NCBI RefSeq assembly: GCF_008831285.2
Contig: NC_045141.1
Span: 9,968,106 to 10,032,105, forward strand
Length of the DNA: 64,000 nt
DNA from: Nymphaea colorata
Taxonomy: Eukaryota; Streptophyta; Magnoliopsida; Nymphaeales; Nymphaeaceae
Direction of reading: 5' to 3'
Shown piece by piece: positions 34,300 through 46,490 of the stretch; the stretch's first letter is position 1; each line of letters starts with the position of its first letter. The notes under the pieces were generated by a model. It made no database searches and was not told the DNA's origin. It saw only the letters and a program-made list of their open reading frames with translations. A program made the position numbers and the translations under genes.

Positions 34300-34428
34300 T
34301 TAAATTTTCTTTCATTTTTACATTAAGATCCTTTTAATGCTTACTTTATTATAAATGTAAGTGCTCTTTTAGGTATCAAAACCTGTGAATTAGTGCTCCT
34401 TCAAAAAAAATTTCTGGCTCTACCACTG
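34300..34428 (-). mobile_element. End of a hAT element or hAT MITE
   Basis: The right edge read on the minus strand is CAGTGGTAGAGCCAGAAATT, a close match to the widespread plant hAT terminus CAGTGGCGGAGCCAG. The other terminus was not found, so the element is truncated or its far end has decayed. The left limit given is approximate. Confidence 0.55.
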
Positions 34429-35718
34429 AGTTGAACTTCCAAAGTTTCTTCCTCTAGAGGTGAGGTATTCTTGTAACAGTTAAATCTAAACTAAAAACTT
34501 CAATACCATTTTTTCTTACAAGATTCGGTGATATCATTTTGTCAATATACATGCAACTAGAAACCTCATACTTAAGCGAGAGAACCAAATGGGCTACGCC
34601 TCTTTGTCTAAAAGTAATAATTCAATGTCTGGCCAATCCAAACCTACATATGGTTGTCTATCAGTCTAGAGTCTTGTTGCTTCAAAAAATAAAAGGCAAA
34701 GCACACGCATCCCTATGATTTCCCACAAACAAAGTAAAGAACAACAAAGTCTTCGACTAGGTTCTAACGCAGTTCTGAACTTAGGGGATGGAAGGAAATG
34801 AAAGGGGAGCTTTGACCTCTCACACGGGCTGTGGTGTTTCCCTCCTACTCACCTAAAAGTAAAGAATAACAAAGACCTTAGCCTCAAGCCTTAACCAATG
34901 AGAGTTAATATATTGTATCAATATAAAAAAATCCTATGTCTTCTACAGTCTTAGTTATTTCACGAAAAGATTTAATTACTTTCTCATAAAAAAAAAAAAG
35001 TTTATTGCCATTGATTCAATTTTCTTGGTTGCAGCTAAAACCTAGAGAAGCTTTAAGCCATCAAACAATTACAATATGTCTGAGCAAAAATATTGCTATT
35101 TTAACACTTGGTTTTAGAACACATGTTTCAAGCATAATTTGCTCTTATTTGAAGAAACATTGTTTATATAATTATGTCAAACATTTGTTTGTCAGATTTA
35201 GAAATATCTTCACATCATGCTCCTCAAAATAATGGTGTTCTTGAAAAGTTTGTTTTAAGAACAACGTTCCTTTTCTTTATTGTTTTTAGACAACCCTTTC
35301 AAGGTTATATGCCCAAGTAGGTTGCATTGCAGATACATGAATTTGTTGATCCGAATTTACTTAGATCTAACATGCCAAAGTAATCTTATGGGTGCAAGTG
35401 ATTCCTTGAAATTTTTTCCTTTTTCGCTGCTGCAGCTTGTTTGATCCTCATCTGAGAAGAGTAATTCTCTGTGTTCACATTCATAGGGAACGGGTCCACC
35501 AGGACAGGAACCCAACTCAAGCCAGTTAGATCGGGTCCCGTTGAGATCTGATCAAGGCAACAGACCAAATCAAAGGAGCTGCACCGTCATCACAGATGGC
35601 TCAAGGGGAGCGGACAGAGGCAAGAGTGCATCCCGTGTGCGCGTGGACGTTGGAATCAGGGGGCGGAAGAAGGGATTTTCGGGAAAAGAGAAAAAGATTG
35701 AGAAGGGACGGACGGAAA
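34429..35718. other. Upstream region of the BSD gene
   Basis: AT-rich until about 35450, then GC content rises towards the start codon. I see no strong TATA box at a convincing distance, and no repeats. The promoter and 5' leader must lie here; the frame is open upstream of the ATG to 35596 but the composition there is that of a leader. Confidence 0.4.
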
Positions 35719-36319
35719 ATGGCGTGGCTGGCCAAGTCTCTGGCGAATTCCTTCAACTCCGATGAGAAGGACGATGGCGACAGCGGTGATACGAACGGCA
35801 GAGGCGTCAAGGAGGACCTGTCCGAGCTCACTAAATCCTTTACCCGTCAGCTCTGGGGCGTCGCCTCCTTCCTCGCTCCTCCCCCGCCAGATCATCCGTC
35901 TTCCTCCTCCTCTCCTCCTGCTGCTGCGGCGGCTGCTGGTGGTGGGAGTTCCGCTCCATCCGACCCGGCTTCCGGTTCTTTTGTCAAGGAATCTGCTGAC
36001 AATGCTGAGATCCCCGGCGAATCTCCGCGGATGTCCGGGATCCGCAGTGATCTTTCAGAGATCGGCGGGAGGTTCAGGACGGAGATCTCCAGACTGGCTT
36101 CCGGCAATAAGGCCGTCAGTGAGATCTCGAGATTTGCTTCGAGTTTCTTGCCGTTTGGTTCAGGGGATGAGGAGGGTTACTCGGAGGGAATTAGGGATGA
36201 GGCTATCGCTGGGGCCGTCGGTGTCACGGAGGAGGTGCTGACCTTCGCTAGGAACATATCGATGCACCCAGAGACATGGCTGGATTTCCCTTTGTTTACG
36301 GATGATGAAGATGATGATG
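35719..36319 (+). other. Exon 1 of the BSD gene
   Basis: 601 bp coding, 200 codons plus one base (G) that combines with AT of exon 2 to give Asp. Strongly GC-rich compared with the introns. Confidence 0.92.
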
Positions 36320-39300
36320 GTAAGGACTCGTCTCTGTAATCGTTTTGTGCGAATTATTGTCTGGTAATTTCCTGATACGGACCAACTTTTTCCTGAAATC
36401 CTAATTCATGATCTTCTTCCCTGAATTTCATGAATAGTGAAGTATTTTTCTCGTAATTATGAATCTTGCCAACCGTGATTCTTGGATTCATTGTATCTAA
36501 TAAAGGCGGAAGGGCGGGTGGTATCCCTAATGAGAAATATATTCATATAAGTGTCCGCCTTTTAGTCATTATTATCAGAACAGAGTCATAAAGGCCTGTA
36601 GGATCATCTTATTAAAGGCGGTCATGTTGGAAGATATGACCTTTGTGATTTTTCATAACGTTGTCTTTTTGAGTTGGAAAGCGTTCCTTTACCTTCATGG
36701 ATAAACATGGATCTTGCAATCACGTCTCTGCACCACTAAGTTTTATCTTAAGCCTGAGGCGGAGGGACGATGTTACAAGTGTGCCCATGTTTTCTCTTGC
36801 TAAGAGCTGAAGGTTGTTTTCTTCTTTCTGGGTTTTTCACAAAATAATTGCTGGTCCATATTTCAAACAACTCCTGATTTGTACCTCTTCTTTTCTTTTC
36901 TTTTTTGATGTATTCCCTTTTCTTTTAGGCAATCTCAGCAAAGTAATCATAAGGTCTACTTTGAGCTCTTGAAAGCTCGGCGGTGCTTTAATTCGAAGTG
37001 CTTTAAAACCTTATAGTTGATACTCATAATGTTTTAATTATTTCTTGCAAAACCAACCATACCAATGTGAACTTCACGTCTAAAATTTTAAAATCTGCAT
37101 AATTATGGTTATTTGTTTTCTAAGATTTTATAAGCTGAAAAGACTTGATAGTTCATTTAACACCCATATACATATGATTTTTTTCATCTAAAGCGCATGT
37201 GTTTGGCGTAGATTTCTAGGTTACTGAACTTGGAGACTCATGTGGTTTGTTTAACACAAATCTAGAATTTTATTTTCAAGTGGAGAGTTAACGGCACAAT
37301 GAAACATTTTTATGTGAGAGATAAGGTTGTACTAGTTTTTGTTTCTTACTTATCTCACACTGATAAAATATAAGTAATTGCTTTAACATTTTTTAACAGG
37401 AATCACATGAACTGACGGTTTAAAAGATAGGGAATAATACAAAACCATGTAAGACGGACTTTTGAAATATAGTCCATAGGGCAGGGATAGTCTCCTAAGG
37501 ACCGATTCTTTTGCCTGCCTCAAAATGACCATGCAATATTTTGGTTACTTTAATTCCACTTACCGGTGGATATCAGAAAATAAGGATAAAAAAAATTGTG
37601 TTTTTTATTTGTTTTTTACAAAATCATTGGATTATGATAATTGCACTGCTACTACTGAGTTTAGGTTATGCCACATGGGTGCAAGTTGCAGAGCATTTTC
37701 AAAAAGCGTAGGTGGGGACACAAGTGTGTGAGTGGAAACAAAAAATACTTTCATGAGCCATAAATTCGTAAACTGATCAATAAAGTAAGAAACCCACTAA
37801 ATAACATCATGTTTATCTAGCAAACTTATCATCTTTTCACTTCTACTTCATAATCTAAATTAGTGGGAAGGACATGCTTGTAATATGGAGTTAACATCCC
37901 AAAACTGGATGATCCACAACTTCGGTACAATATAAAAACCATCTTAGTACCTAATGTGAAACACTATAATCATATTTGGATTTTTAATATAGAAGATTAA
38001 AAGGTACGTATAATGAAGAGGTGTGAATGTGGATTAGAGTAAACATAGACAATATCCTTTGCTTTCTTTTTGCTAAGCATATTTCTTCCAATGTTGTCAC
38101 TTTGAGCATATATACTCTGGTTTCATTGTGTTGATGTAGGAAGTTGAAATAACTTCATTGTAAAACATTGGAGAATTGGTGTCTTGGATTTGTATAATGT
38201 GCACCAATTGACGGGATCTTTGTTGTTCCTTGCTGTAATTGCTGCTATATAATCAAATGTCCTAGTGAAAAGCTCACCAAACTCACTATTTACTTGATTA
38301 AGAGCATGAGATGCTTGCAAAGTCCTCCCAAGCATATCATTTTATGTCTTGATAGCTCAGGATCGTGATTTGGAGGAACACAGCCTATACCTCCTGACAA
38401 TCACTTTCATTCATTGTATTTTGGATTAAAAGAGTATTCCTTGCAATGATGTATTGTTTATCCTATCTTTTCACTAAAATTGAATGTACATGATTGAAAA
38501 ATTTTGAATCGTCAAGTATGAAATCTTATTTGTCATCCATGAATATTTTGAATGTTTTAAATCATGTTATCCTGTATGTCATACAATTTCTTGAGCTTTG
38601 GGTCCCTCTTGATTAGTTTTTTCTCAATATTTGCCAAATGTGCTTTGTAAATTGAAAAAAGTAGTGATTTTATCCCACCAGAAATCATAACAAATGCATC
38701 TTTTGATTACTTGGGTGAAAATAGTGATTTCATCCTACCAGAAATCATAAAAGATGCATGTTTCAATTACTTGGGGCTGAACATTGTTTTCACTATACCA
38801 AAAATCCCAATCCTTATCGATGCATTATCCTCAATGCAATTGTGTGTTGCTTAATTCTTTATAAGAATCTATCAAGCAAAATGAATCTCAAAAACCTTCA
38901 ATAATTTGATATCAGATTGCCTATTAAATATGGAAAGAGCATGATGATGTCTTGTAACATGACTTCTAATGTTTCTTACATCTTTCTTTGTTTCCTCAAT
39001 TCATGAACACAATTCTTGAGAATGTGAATCTTATTTATCTCCACTTTGTTTCTAGTCCATTCCCTTTTTTTTCTTTTTTTTTGAATAGAGGATTGCATAA
39101 AACCCCTGAGTATCAAATTTGAACCATGTGCTACACAAGGAGCCAAAAATTATGAGAATGCTTGTTAGTACTTGCGAAACTCGTTCCTGCACAACTATGG
39201 CAGAGGCACTATCAAGCCCTACATTCTCCTCACTAACTACTTTTATCACTTGCATTAATAATCTCTTTAAATGTTGAACATTTAATACCCCTCAAATGCA

Positions 39301-42300
39301 TCAGCAATCATCAAGGGTTGCTTCTATATATCAATCTGCTATCAGGAAAATTAATCTGTAGTAGTTTGTGTACAAATCTCTTTTTCTCTAGAGGATCTTT
39401 GATATGACTTTTCTCCGATGCCTGGACTGCTGTTCTTAGCTTTGCTAAACTAAAAGGTGTGCACAAATCAAATTACAATTGGCCAATGATGTAATCATAT
39501 TCTTTCAATGAGGAATTTTGGCTATATTAAGAGGAATTGAATTTGAAAAAACTATGAATTATTTTAGCCATTCATGCCCTTGCCATATTTTTGAACTAGT
39601 TGTCTTATTTGCCTTCCCTTTTTCTTTTCTTCAAGAGATCTTTTAATTTACTACTGGCACAAGGTATAGACAATGCACTTGATTGTTCTGATTTTTTTTT
39701 CATTCTTTTCAGCTCCTTGTTCTTTTTGTAACACTTTCTACTTATCTTTGTCAATGAATCATCCCTGTTGCATGACTTAATTCCTTTAAGATGGGTCTGC
39801 AGAAATGTGTTTTAACATTTGTATGAGAACCAGTAAATTGTATGTGACATAAATTGCAAATAAAATACATGTTTCTACCACCACCATTAGTTTTTTCTCC
39901 TCTCTTACAAGCATCCAAAAGTGCTTGAGAAAGGTCTGGTTCAAATACCAATGGTGTTTACACTGCAACTAGAGCTTGCTGCAAATATGTTTGTTGTTGG
40001 CTTCCCATTACCTTTATCATTCATTGTAAAAAAAAAAGGAGGTTGACATGTGCACAGCTACAGTTTCACAACGTATCTACAATCCTGTTATAATAACAAT
40101 AAGACATAATTTGAGGTGCAAGCATATGACATTTCAGGTGTATCCATCCTGAATCAAGAAATAGTAATTGGCGAACGAGTGACCACATTCTGAATGTTGA
40201 TCTATGTGTTTAGTCTAACTCTAACTTTCAGCCTTAGATGTTTCCTTGTCATCCAAACCCTGCAGTCCAATTGATAAACGTCAACATTTTCCTGTATCTG
40301 TGTAAGCTTGACAATGCAAGCCATGACTACATGCTACATTGTGCAAAGCAGAGAATGACACAAATGGAATGAGAAGTGAGCCTCCATAGATAATGGTGAC
40401 ATGTGTTTGACAACATTGAAAGCTACATGAGAAATTAACCTTTTTTTTCTTTTTTGCATATATATTCCTTCCTATTGATGAAGATGTTACTTCTCCCTCT
40501 CATGGTCATCAAAAAGTGGCAGAACGCTTATTTTATATTTCCTGAGGTCATTCTGGTTACTTGGCCTCCTGATCCAACTCCCCCATGACCACAAGTTGCA
40601 GGCAATGGTGAAAAGGAAAAGACCCAGGAAGTCATCACATATCAGGAGACAAGGTCAAAATATAAATAGACTTTGTCTGGCATATTGTTGGTTCCTCATC
40701 AAGTTATTTCTTCATGAAGACTAACATAACTGCACATGTGCTTAGTTGCATAGGTGCAGAATATCACATGACAGCCATCCTTTTTTTTAATGAATGTCCT
40801 CAGGCACCACTGCTTTATCTGGGAGAAAAGAATAAGACGTGCTGGTACCTGAAAGATATTGCATAAAAGTCTTCCTCGTGTATCATCTGTAGCTTCATCT
40901 AACTTCTAATGTTTACTGATTTCACAGTGCTACTTCTAAGTTAGAGGAGTTCACAAATTGTGCACTCTAGTTTGTTACTATGATCAATGTATAAGCAGTT
41001 AGAGGAGCTTGTTTCACACCTTTTGGTTCTTCTTTCTTGTTTCGTAATGGGGAATGGGAAAGCCGAAAAAAAGATTAGATTCATACTTCATGGAGCTTCT
41101 GCTGCTAACTGTGCATTGGGTGGGGAGGGTGTGGAAAAAATATAGATAATTCATGCTAGTATAGAGTCTACCGACACAGTTTCAATTTGTTGATTTATCA
41201 GCAGATATGAGCCTATATCAGCTTATTTCATAATTTTTTATAAGTACTCTAAAATAAAAAAACCACGTTGGCCAAATATTGATTCAGCAGTGGACTGACA
41301 TGATACGACAATAACACTTCATGGTTCTAAGCAGTTCATCAGGTCAGGCCTGCTGTTCTAGTAAATTGAAGCGAAGCCATTAAGTTTCAACATCGTTTTA
41401 GTAATAGCATAGCTCGTTGGTTCTTGGGTAGGGTGGTTTGCACCACTCTAAATGCAAACAATCTTCTTAACAGCATGCAGGCCTAGCCTGTCCTCATACC
41501 TTTAGAACTTGGCTCCACAGGCTTGTCTTGCTAACCATATCACCAAGCAATTTGCATATAACTAGACGCTTTTAACCATTGCTAGTACAAGATTGAAAAA
41601 ATATATATTTCTTGTTGCTTGTGCTTTAAAGAAAATAATGGAACTTGCAACACAAATTTAATGCAATCTAGAATTCTATTTCTTCTGAAGGTTAGCTGAA
41701 TAAATATTTACTAATAATTTCTTTCCCATTTTCTTTCTACCTTGTTCTCAAGGGCGGAAGTTTTGCGACTGCATGAGGCTAGTATGCTCCATATCATCTG
41801 TTTGTAGCCATATGTTCAAATTTCATTTAGTAAACAGAATTTTTAAGTTAACCACCAATTATGACCTCAAATTTGTTGAATGTTCAATGTTGATTTGCAT
41901 TGTCTCTGCTCTGTTTTGAGAAGTATTATAGTGTCAAAAATGTTATTGATGCATACCTGGACTATGGATACTGTCTCTTTGGCAGATTTTGAGATGTCTG
42001 ATGCCCAGCAGGATCATGCTTTGGCTGTTGAACGTCTGGCTCCAAGATTAGCAGCTTTGAGAATTGAACTTTGCCCTGGCCATATGAGTGAAGGATGCTT
42101 CTGGAAGATATATTTTGTCCTTCTGCATTCACGACTTAGTAAGCATGATGCTGAGCTACTGTCAACACCTCAAGTATGTGCTTGATCTCATTGCAACTAT
42201 CTTAATAAGTTGAAAGCATTATTTTTTTGTTCACCTTCGATATGTTTGTTGTGACTTTCTCCATGATGCAATTTTCACTGAAATACATTTTAAAACATTG

Positions 42301-45300
42301 TCACGGAAAACATGTTTTTTTCGAAAAAAACACGCATAATACCCAAAAAATAATCTGCTGTATACAACGGCAATTAGATGCGTTTTTTTTTTAAAAAAAC
42401 GCCAGAAAATAAAAGGGGTGAAAAACACGTATTATATGTGTCTTTTTGTATTTTTATTAATTTTTATTTTTTATAATTTTCAAGATTTATTAATGTTTTA
42501 TATTTTTTAAAAATTTGCCGAGATTTTCCCGAGATATACAACTTTGCCGAAATCCGTATTATACCCGAGAAATTTCTCGCCATATAATACCCGTACGCAC
42601 AGTCACATGAGTACTTCAGTAAGGTCCACGTACCCGTGTCGCCGTACCCGTACTCAAAATGGGTACTTTGACACTTGGGTACGTATAGGTCCAAACTGCT
42701 TAATTTTACTTTGATTTAATTTTTTCCACCTTACTTTTTATTATATTCTTTGGATGTGAAAATTCGATTGATGTTCATATTTGACTATGGGGTTGCTTGG
42801 TTGTTCATATGTTTAAAGTTTTTCATAGGTTTCTTAAACACACTGCTGCAAGAGCCGTTGATATATATTTTCTATGTTATTTATTTGTTTATGTTGATGT
42901 ATATTTTTTATTTTGATACATATTTTCTAAGTATTTCTTATTGTTTATATATATATACGGCCGTACCTTCGCACCCAAGTTTTTTGAAAATGGTCAGGAC
43001 CCGTACCCGCACCGGCACCCGTAGCCCTACCTATGCGACATAGCCCGTACGAGATATATGTGACAATGTTTTAAAAGATATTAGCATTGTAGAACAATGA
43101 AAATTGAGAATTTGAGATTCACACAACACAAACAAATTTCCTTAACTCCCACGTGGTGATGAGTAAGAGTGAATCCCATAAGGGTTGTTTGGCAGCAGGG
43201 AGACTCCTGGAGTGTCCCATAAATCTGCACCAAAAATTGCAGCATACTCATGGGATAGTAGTTTTAGTATGTCATGAATCTGCCCCATTCTTGGGACAGA
43301 TTCATGGAACACTTCTGTAGTGTCCCTGGTGCCAAACAATCTCATAGGGAACATGATAAAGTGTGTAGAACTTGCATACCTGTAATTCAACTTTGTTAAT
43401 TGAAAATGAGAGTTGTTCAACAGAAGATAAGTCATTTGCAATCAATCAGCACTCAATTTAACTCTTGAGTGCATTAAGATCTAAACTGAACGGAACAAAC
43501 TCCTAATAGAATCAAACCCGAGGACTGCATGTCAATGCCTGGATGTGTGTGATACCAGACCACCAAGCTAAGCGACTATCCTGACACATGAAGTAAACTA
43601 AAGTTGGAATGGTCAAAACTCGAGACAAATTATAAAACTCTCATTACACCTTCATACTCTAGTAAGGGAAAAAACCTTATAATATTTAAAGTTTTAAACC
43701 ATCTTAGAAACGAATCTAACTGAGAAATGGCAAACTTTAACAAGTCCTAGACTTACATAATACTCAAGACTTACAGATCAGAGAATTACATCTTTAATTT
43801 AATCGAGGGAGATAAAGAAAACCTAGTGAAGGGACTGAAATACGCTTATATTATGCAGTTGACAACTGTTGGTAGAGTTTAGCAATTGGCTTGGCACAAA
43901 TGGCGAATGATGTCCAAATTTGATAAATATTGATGTCATTGGGAAGCTGACATGTCAGAAAAAACAACCCTTTTACGGAATTGAGATATCAGTTTGTTTT
44001 GAAAGATATGGTCATATTAAGTTAGATAAATACTCAATTTCTGTTTTGTCCCGAGTATGAAATTTCTGAAACCAGGGGCAAAGATGGTCATAAAAAGTAT
44101 GCCGAATGAAATCAATTTCGATGAAATTTTTTGTCAACTGTAGACGTGTAGACCAAACTAAAGTTAAAATTTCATTGAAAGGTCAGATCGCATGCAGATA
44201 TTTGTTAAAATTTCTCACTTCCTTCTATATCAGTAAGATAACATGCAAAATAAGATAAGAGCATTATGCATTTCATGCATCACCACTGCAATGCTATGTG
44301 AAGACATGAGTGTCCTGTGTCATAGGAATCAGACGTAGAGGAAGTCACTTTCTGGTGAAGCAGCTTCTCAAGTATCTGGAAGGAACTTGTGAAGATGGAT
44401 CAATAAATTCAATTCCTTCCTGTCCTTCATAGGCATTTAGGAATTGACTTACATTCAGTTGTAATTGGCATACAACAACTCGTAGGATGTCTGCTATGCA
44501 GTTACTTGGCACCCTCAAGTTACTGTAGTCATAAAAGTCATCATAAAGTTGCATGCTCAGCAGCTCAAGCTTTGGTGCATCATATAGGACTGCAAAATCT
44601 GCAATATTCATATTTGTTGGCATCAACTGTTTTTTTATATCTGCGTAATTGGGTATGTGCCATGTATCATGGTAAGATAAGCACGTGGAGTTGGATAGTC
44701 GTTTTGATTGTGCAACACACACACACACGCACACGCACATATATAATTAGAAACAACAATTTTTCCTGTGTAAAGAACAATTTGTGTGTTCATCCATGTG
44801 TGTAGAACTTATGGTTTAGTGCACTTCAACCTTCTTAGTGTGCCTTGTGCCTGTTGCATGCATTTGATCATATATCTTAGTTGAAATTCTCAATGATGCG
44901 CTGTTGAATTTGCTAATTACTGTTGATAACGTCTTTTGATGGAAAGTGAGCTTTCATGTCTGGGTTGAGATCACCGGTGGCTCAGATTGTTATTGTTTGA
45001 TGGTATTTATTGTCTCTTGCGTTGATTCCTCCATGCTTTTTCTCTTTAACTTTCAGTACAAACCTTGAGTTACATTTCATTGCGTTGCCTCCTCTTGTGC
45101 AGATTGTACAGGCTAGAAGTATGTTGCAAGAATTGCAGAACCATGCAAAAACTACAACTGGCAGAACCGAAAGTTCAACCTATGCTGAGGAAACTGGTTC
45201 TAGGTTGCTACCTCAGGAAGGGACTTCAGTCTCTGATATTGAATCTTCATATAGGGGTGCAGCCTTGGAGCCATCTAAAAGTATAAATGTCGAAATTGAA

Positions 45301-45780
45301 AGTGAAAAACTGTCAACAAATAATGACTCAAGGTTTGTGGACAAATCGGTCATAGATGAAAAGTCCTTCATACAAAATGAGGATATACTGACACGAATCG
45401 TGCAAGTCTCAAGCGATGCTTTTGAGGAAGATGGTGATGATTGGTTGGAAGAAAGTGCAGAAATTAGTGGCTCTGGTCATGTAACCACTGCATTGGTGGA
45501 TGAGGATGTATCGTTTAGTGACCTGGAGGAGGATGATGACAACTGTGTACCGACAAGATCCAATGCCAAAGATGCTTCTGCATCATCTGCAGATGGATCT
45601 AGAGGACGGGTCCAACTCAATGATGTTGCAGTGGAGGATCATCGCTCTACAGCCAGCAGTTACATGCTAGACAATAAAAATCTTTCAGCAAAGGACACAA
45701 AGGATGGTGATCCAGGGAAGCCTACGGAGGGTGGAGAGTCTAATGACTGGCTCAGTCTTGATGAGATTGATGTTGCTTGA
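35719..45780 (+). CDS. BSD-domain protein gene, three exons
   Basis: The spliced frame (35719-36319, 41986-42173, 45103-45780) encodes 488 residues. Exon borders follow GT-AG (GATG|GTAAGG, ggcag|ATTTTG; CTCAA|GTATGT, tgcag|ATTGTA) with phases 1 and 0 that join in frame. The start MAWLAKSLANSF in an AAAATGGCG context agrees with plant relatives; the ATG at 35596 would add a basic leader unlike the family. The N-terminus has VKEDLSELTKSFTRQLWGVA and a Pro/Ser/Ala linker (about residues 55-85), then EVLTFARNISMHPETWLDFP. The BSD domain (about 201-263) contains LAPRLAALRIELCPGHMSE and the hallmark Phe-Trp of CFWKIYFVLL. The C-terminus is acidic (DDWLEESAE, FSDLEEDDD) and ends WLSLDEIDVA. BSD domains occur in TFIIH p62-type, synapse-associated and DOS2-like proteins; the role in plants is not established from sequence. 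No frameshift or stop is seen, so it appears intact. Confidence 0.93.
36320..37970 (+). other. BSD gene intron 1, first part
   Basis: Starts at the donor GTAAGG. AT-rich, with no coding signal. A 68-codon frame at 37525-37731 shows no domain. Confidence 0.7.
38123..39968 (-). pseudogene. hAT transposase relic in intron 1
   Basis: On the minus strand, in order: a BED-type zinc finger with YFICNLCHIQFTGSHTNVKTHF (39780-39890; C-x2-C then H), the hAT core motif LAPCVAHGSNLIL in a shifted frame (about 39105-39150; family form TPCVAHCLNLIL), and the C-terminal dimerisation region DPVNWCTLYKSKTPILQCF (38150-38215; family form PAxWWxxYGxxxPxLQ). The autonomous protein is about 600-700 residues; this copy has many stops and frameshifts and is not functional. 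It is antisense to the host gene. Clean terminal repeats were not located. Confidence 0.75.
39969..41985 (+). other. BSD gene intron 1, last part
   Basis: AT-rich, no coding sequence recognised, ending in tttggcag before exon 2. Weak gene-like frames are absent. Confidence 0.65.
41986..42173 (+). other. Exon 2 of the BSD gene (BSD domain)
   Basis: 188 bp that, with the base carried from exon 1, encode almost exactly the BSD domain, from DFEMSDAQQDHALAVERLAP to HDAELLSTPQ. Confidence 0.93.
42296..43068. mobile_element. 773-bp terminal-inverted-repeat element in intron 2
   Basis: The left end CATTGTCAC and right end GTGACAATG are inverted copies, and TTTTAAAA borders both sides (42288-42295, 43069-43076). 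Eight base pairs is the hAT target size, but the octamer is its own reverse complement, so it could instead be part of a longer inverted repeat. Internally there are many GTACCCGT/ACGGGTAC words (42560-42680, 42955-43050) in opposite orientation near the two ends. There is no transposase, so it is non-autonomous. Confidence 0.7.
43182..43343. mobile_element. 162-bp MITE in intron 2
   Basis: The left end GGGTTGTTTGGCAGCAGGGA (43182-43201) matches the reverse complement of the right end, GAGATTGTTTGGCACCAGGGA (43323-43343), at all but three or four positions. The TTGTTTGG core is typical of plant hAT- and Tourist-like MITEs. A target duplication could not be fixed (CCATA and TCATA lie outside). 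Confidence 0.65.
43344..44344 (+). other. BSD gene intron 2, middle part
   Basis: AT-rich, no recognisable gene or repeat. Confidence 0.5.
44345..44740 (-). other. Minus-strand open frame of unknown nature in intron 2
   Basis: About 120 codons after a CA/GT repeat, including YHDTWHIPNYADIKKQLMP, IADFAVLYDAPKLELLSMQL and ADILRVVVCQLQLNVSQFLN. Composition is protein-like and free of stops, but no start context, promoter or domain is visible. It might be a captured gene or transposon fragment antisense to the BSD gene. Confidence 0.25.
45103..45780 (+). other. Exon 3 of the BSD gene
   Basis: 225 codons plus TGA, beginning IVQARSMLQELQNHAK right after the BSD domain. The rest is low-complexity and acidic and ends WLSLDEIDVA. 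Confidence 0.92.
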
Positions 45781-46490
45781 ATCTAATGAACCACCTCTGT
45801 CTCAAATTCCCAATTATTTGAATTTGAATCTTCTCAATGCTAAAGGTGGTGCATCTCGATGTGGCACATGTTCCTTTGGCTGTAGATATTTGTCTGCAAA
45901 ATCGTGGAGCCTTGGTTGCTGTATTCTCAATTCTGACATTATGTTGGACGATTGATATGTGATTGAGTCGATGTCTTCTGTTATATGTACCTTACCAGCT
46001 CAGTATGTACATTCATGTGCATGTCTATTTCGTGATTGTACACCCATCTAATCGTCTTTGTATCCTGAGAATGCTTCAAAGGTGATCTCATATATGGTAA
46101 GGTAGGGATATTCTTATGTAAAATCGCACGTTAGATAAATATTGGTTCCTTCAGAAGCTTCTTAGACCTTGATTCTAGGAATCTACAAGATAGACTCTTT
46201 GCAAGGTCTGAATGAATGTATTTTGCTGTTCTATGTTCCTGTTCTCAACAGTATTTATTGTGCGAAAAAAATGTTGAACCTCTTAATGAATTTCCTGAAT
46301 TTTCGTCATAGGGCTGGGTGATTTCTACAAGCTATCCGTGGGGAATTTGAATTGAGGTTTTTTTAGCTGTTTATGCGAGGCACTATCTTTTGTGTGGGAG
46401 AAGGGAATCGTTGTTCCTCCAACAATTTCCATTGTCTGGAATGCAATACTGTAGGTCAAATCATTCGTTGGGATGGAGTGGGCGAGTCTA
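45781..46490 (+). other. 3' flank of the BSD gene
   Basis: The probable 3' UTR. No strict AATAAA is near the expected end; AT-rich near-upstream words occur at 46120-46150. Nothing else is seen. Confidence 0.45.

Noticed and set aside
35596-35718. Upstream in-frame ATG that would extend the BSD protein by 41 residues
   Set aside because: The extension is Arg/Lys-rich and unlike plant relatives, which start MAWLA; the ATG at 35719 has the better context.
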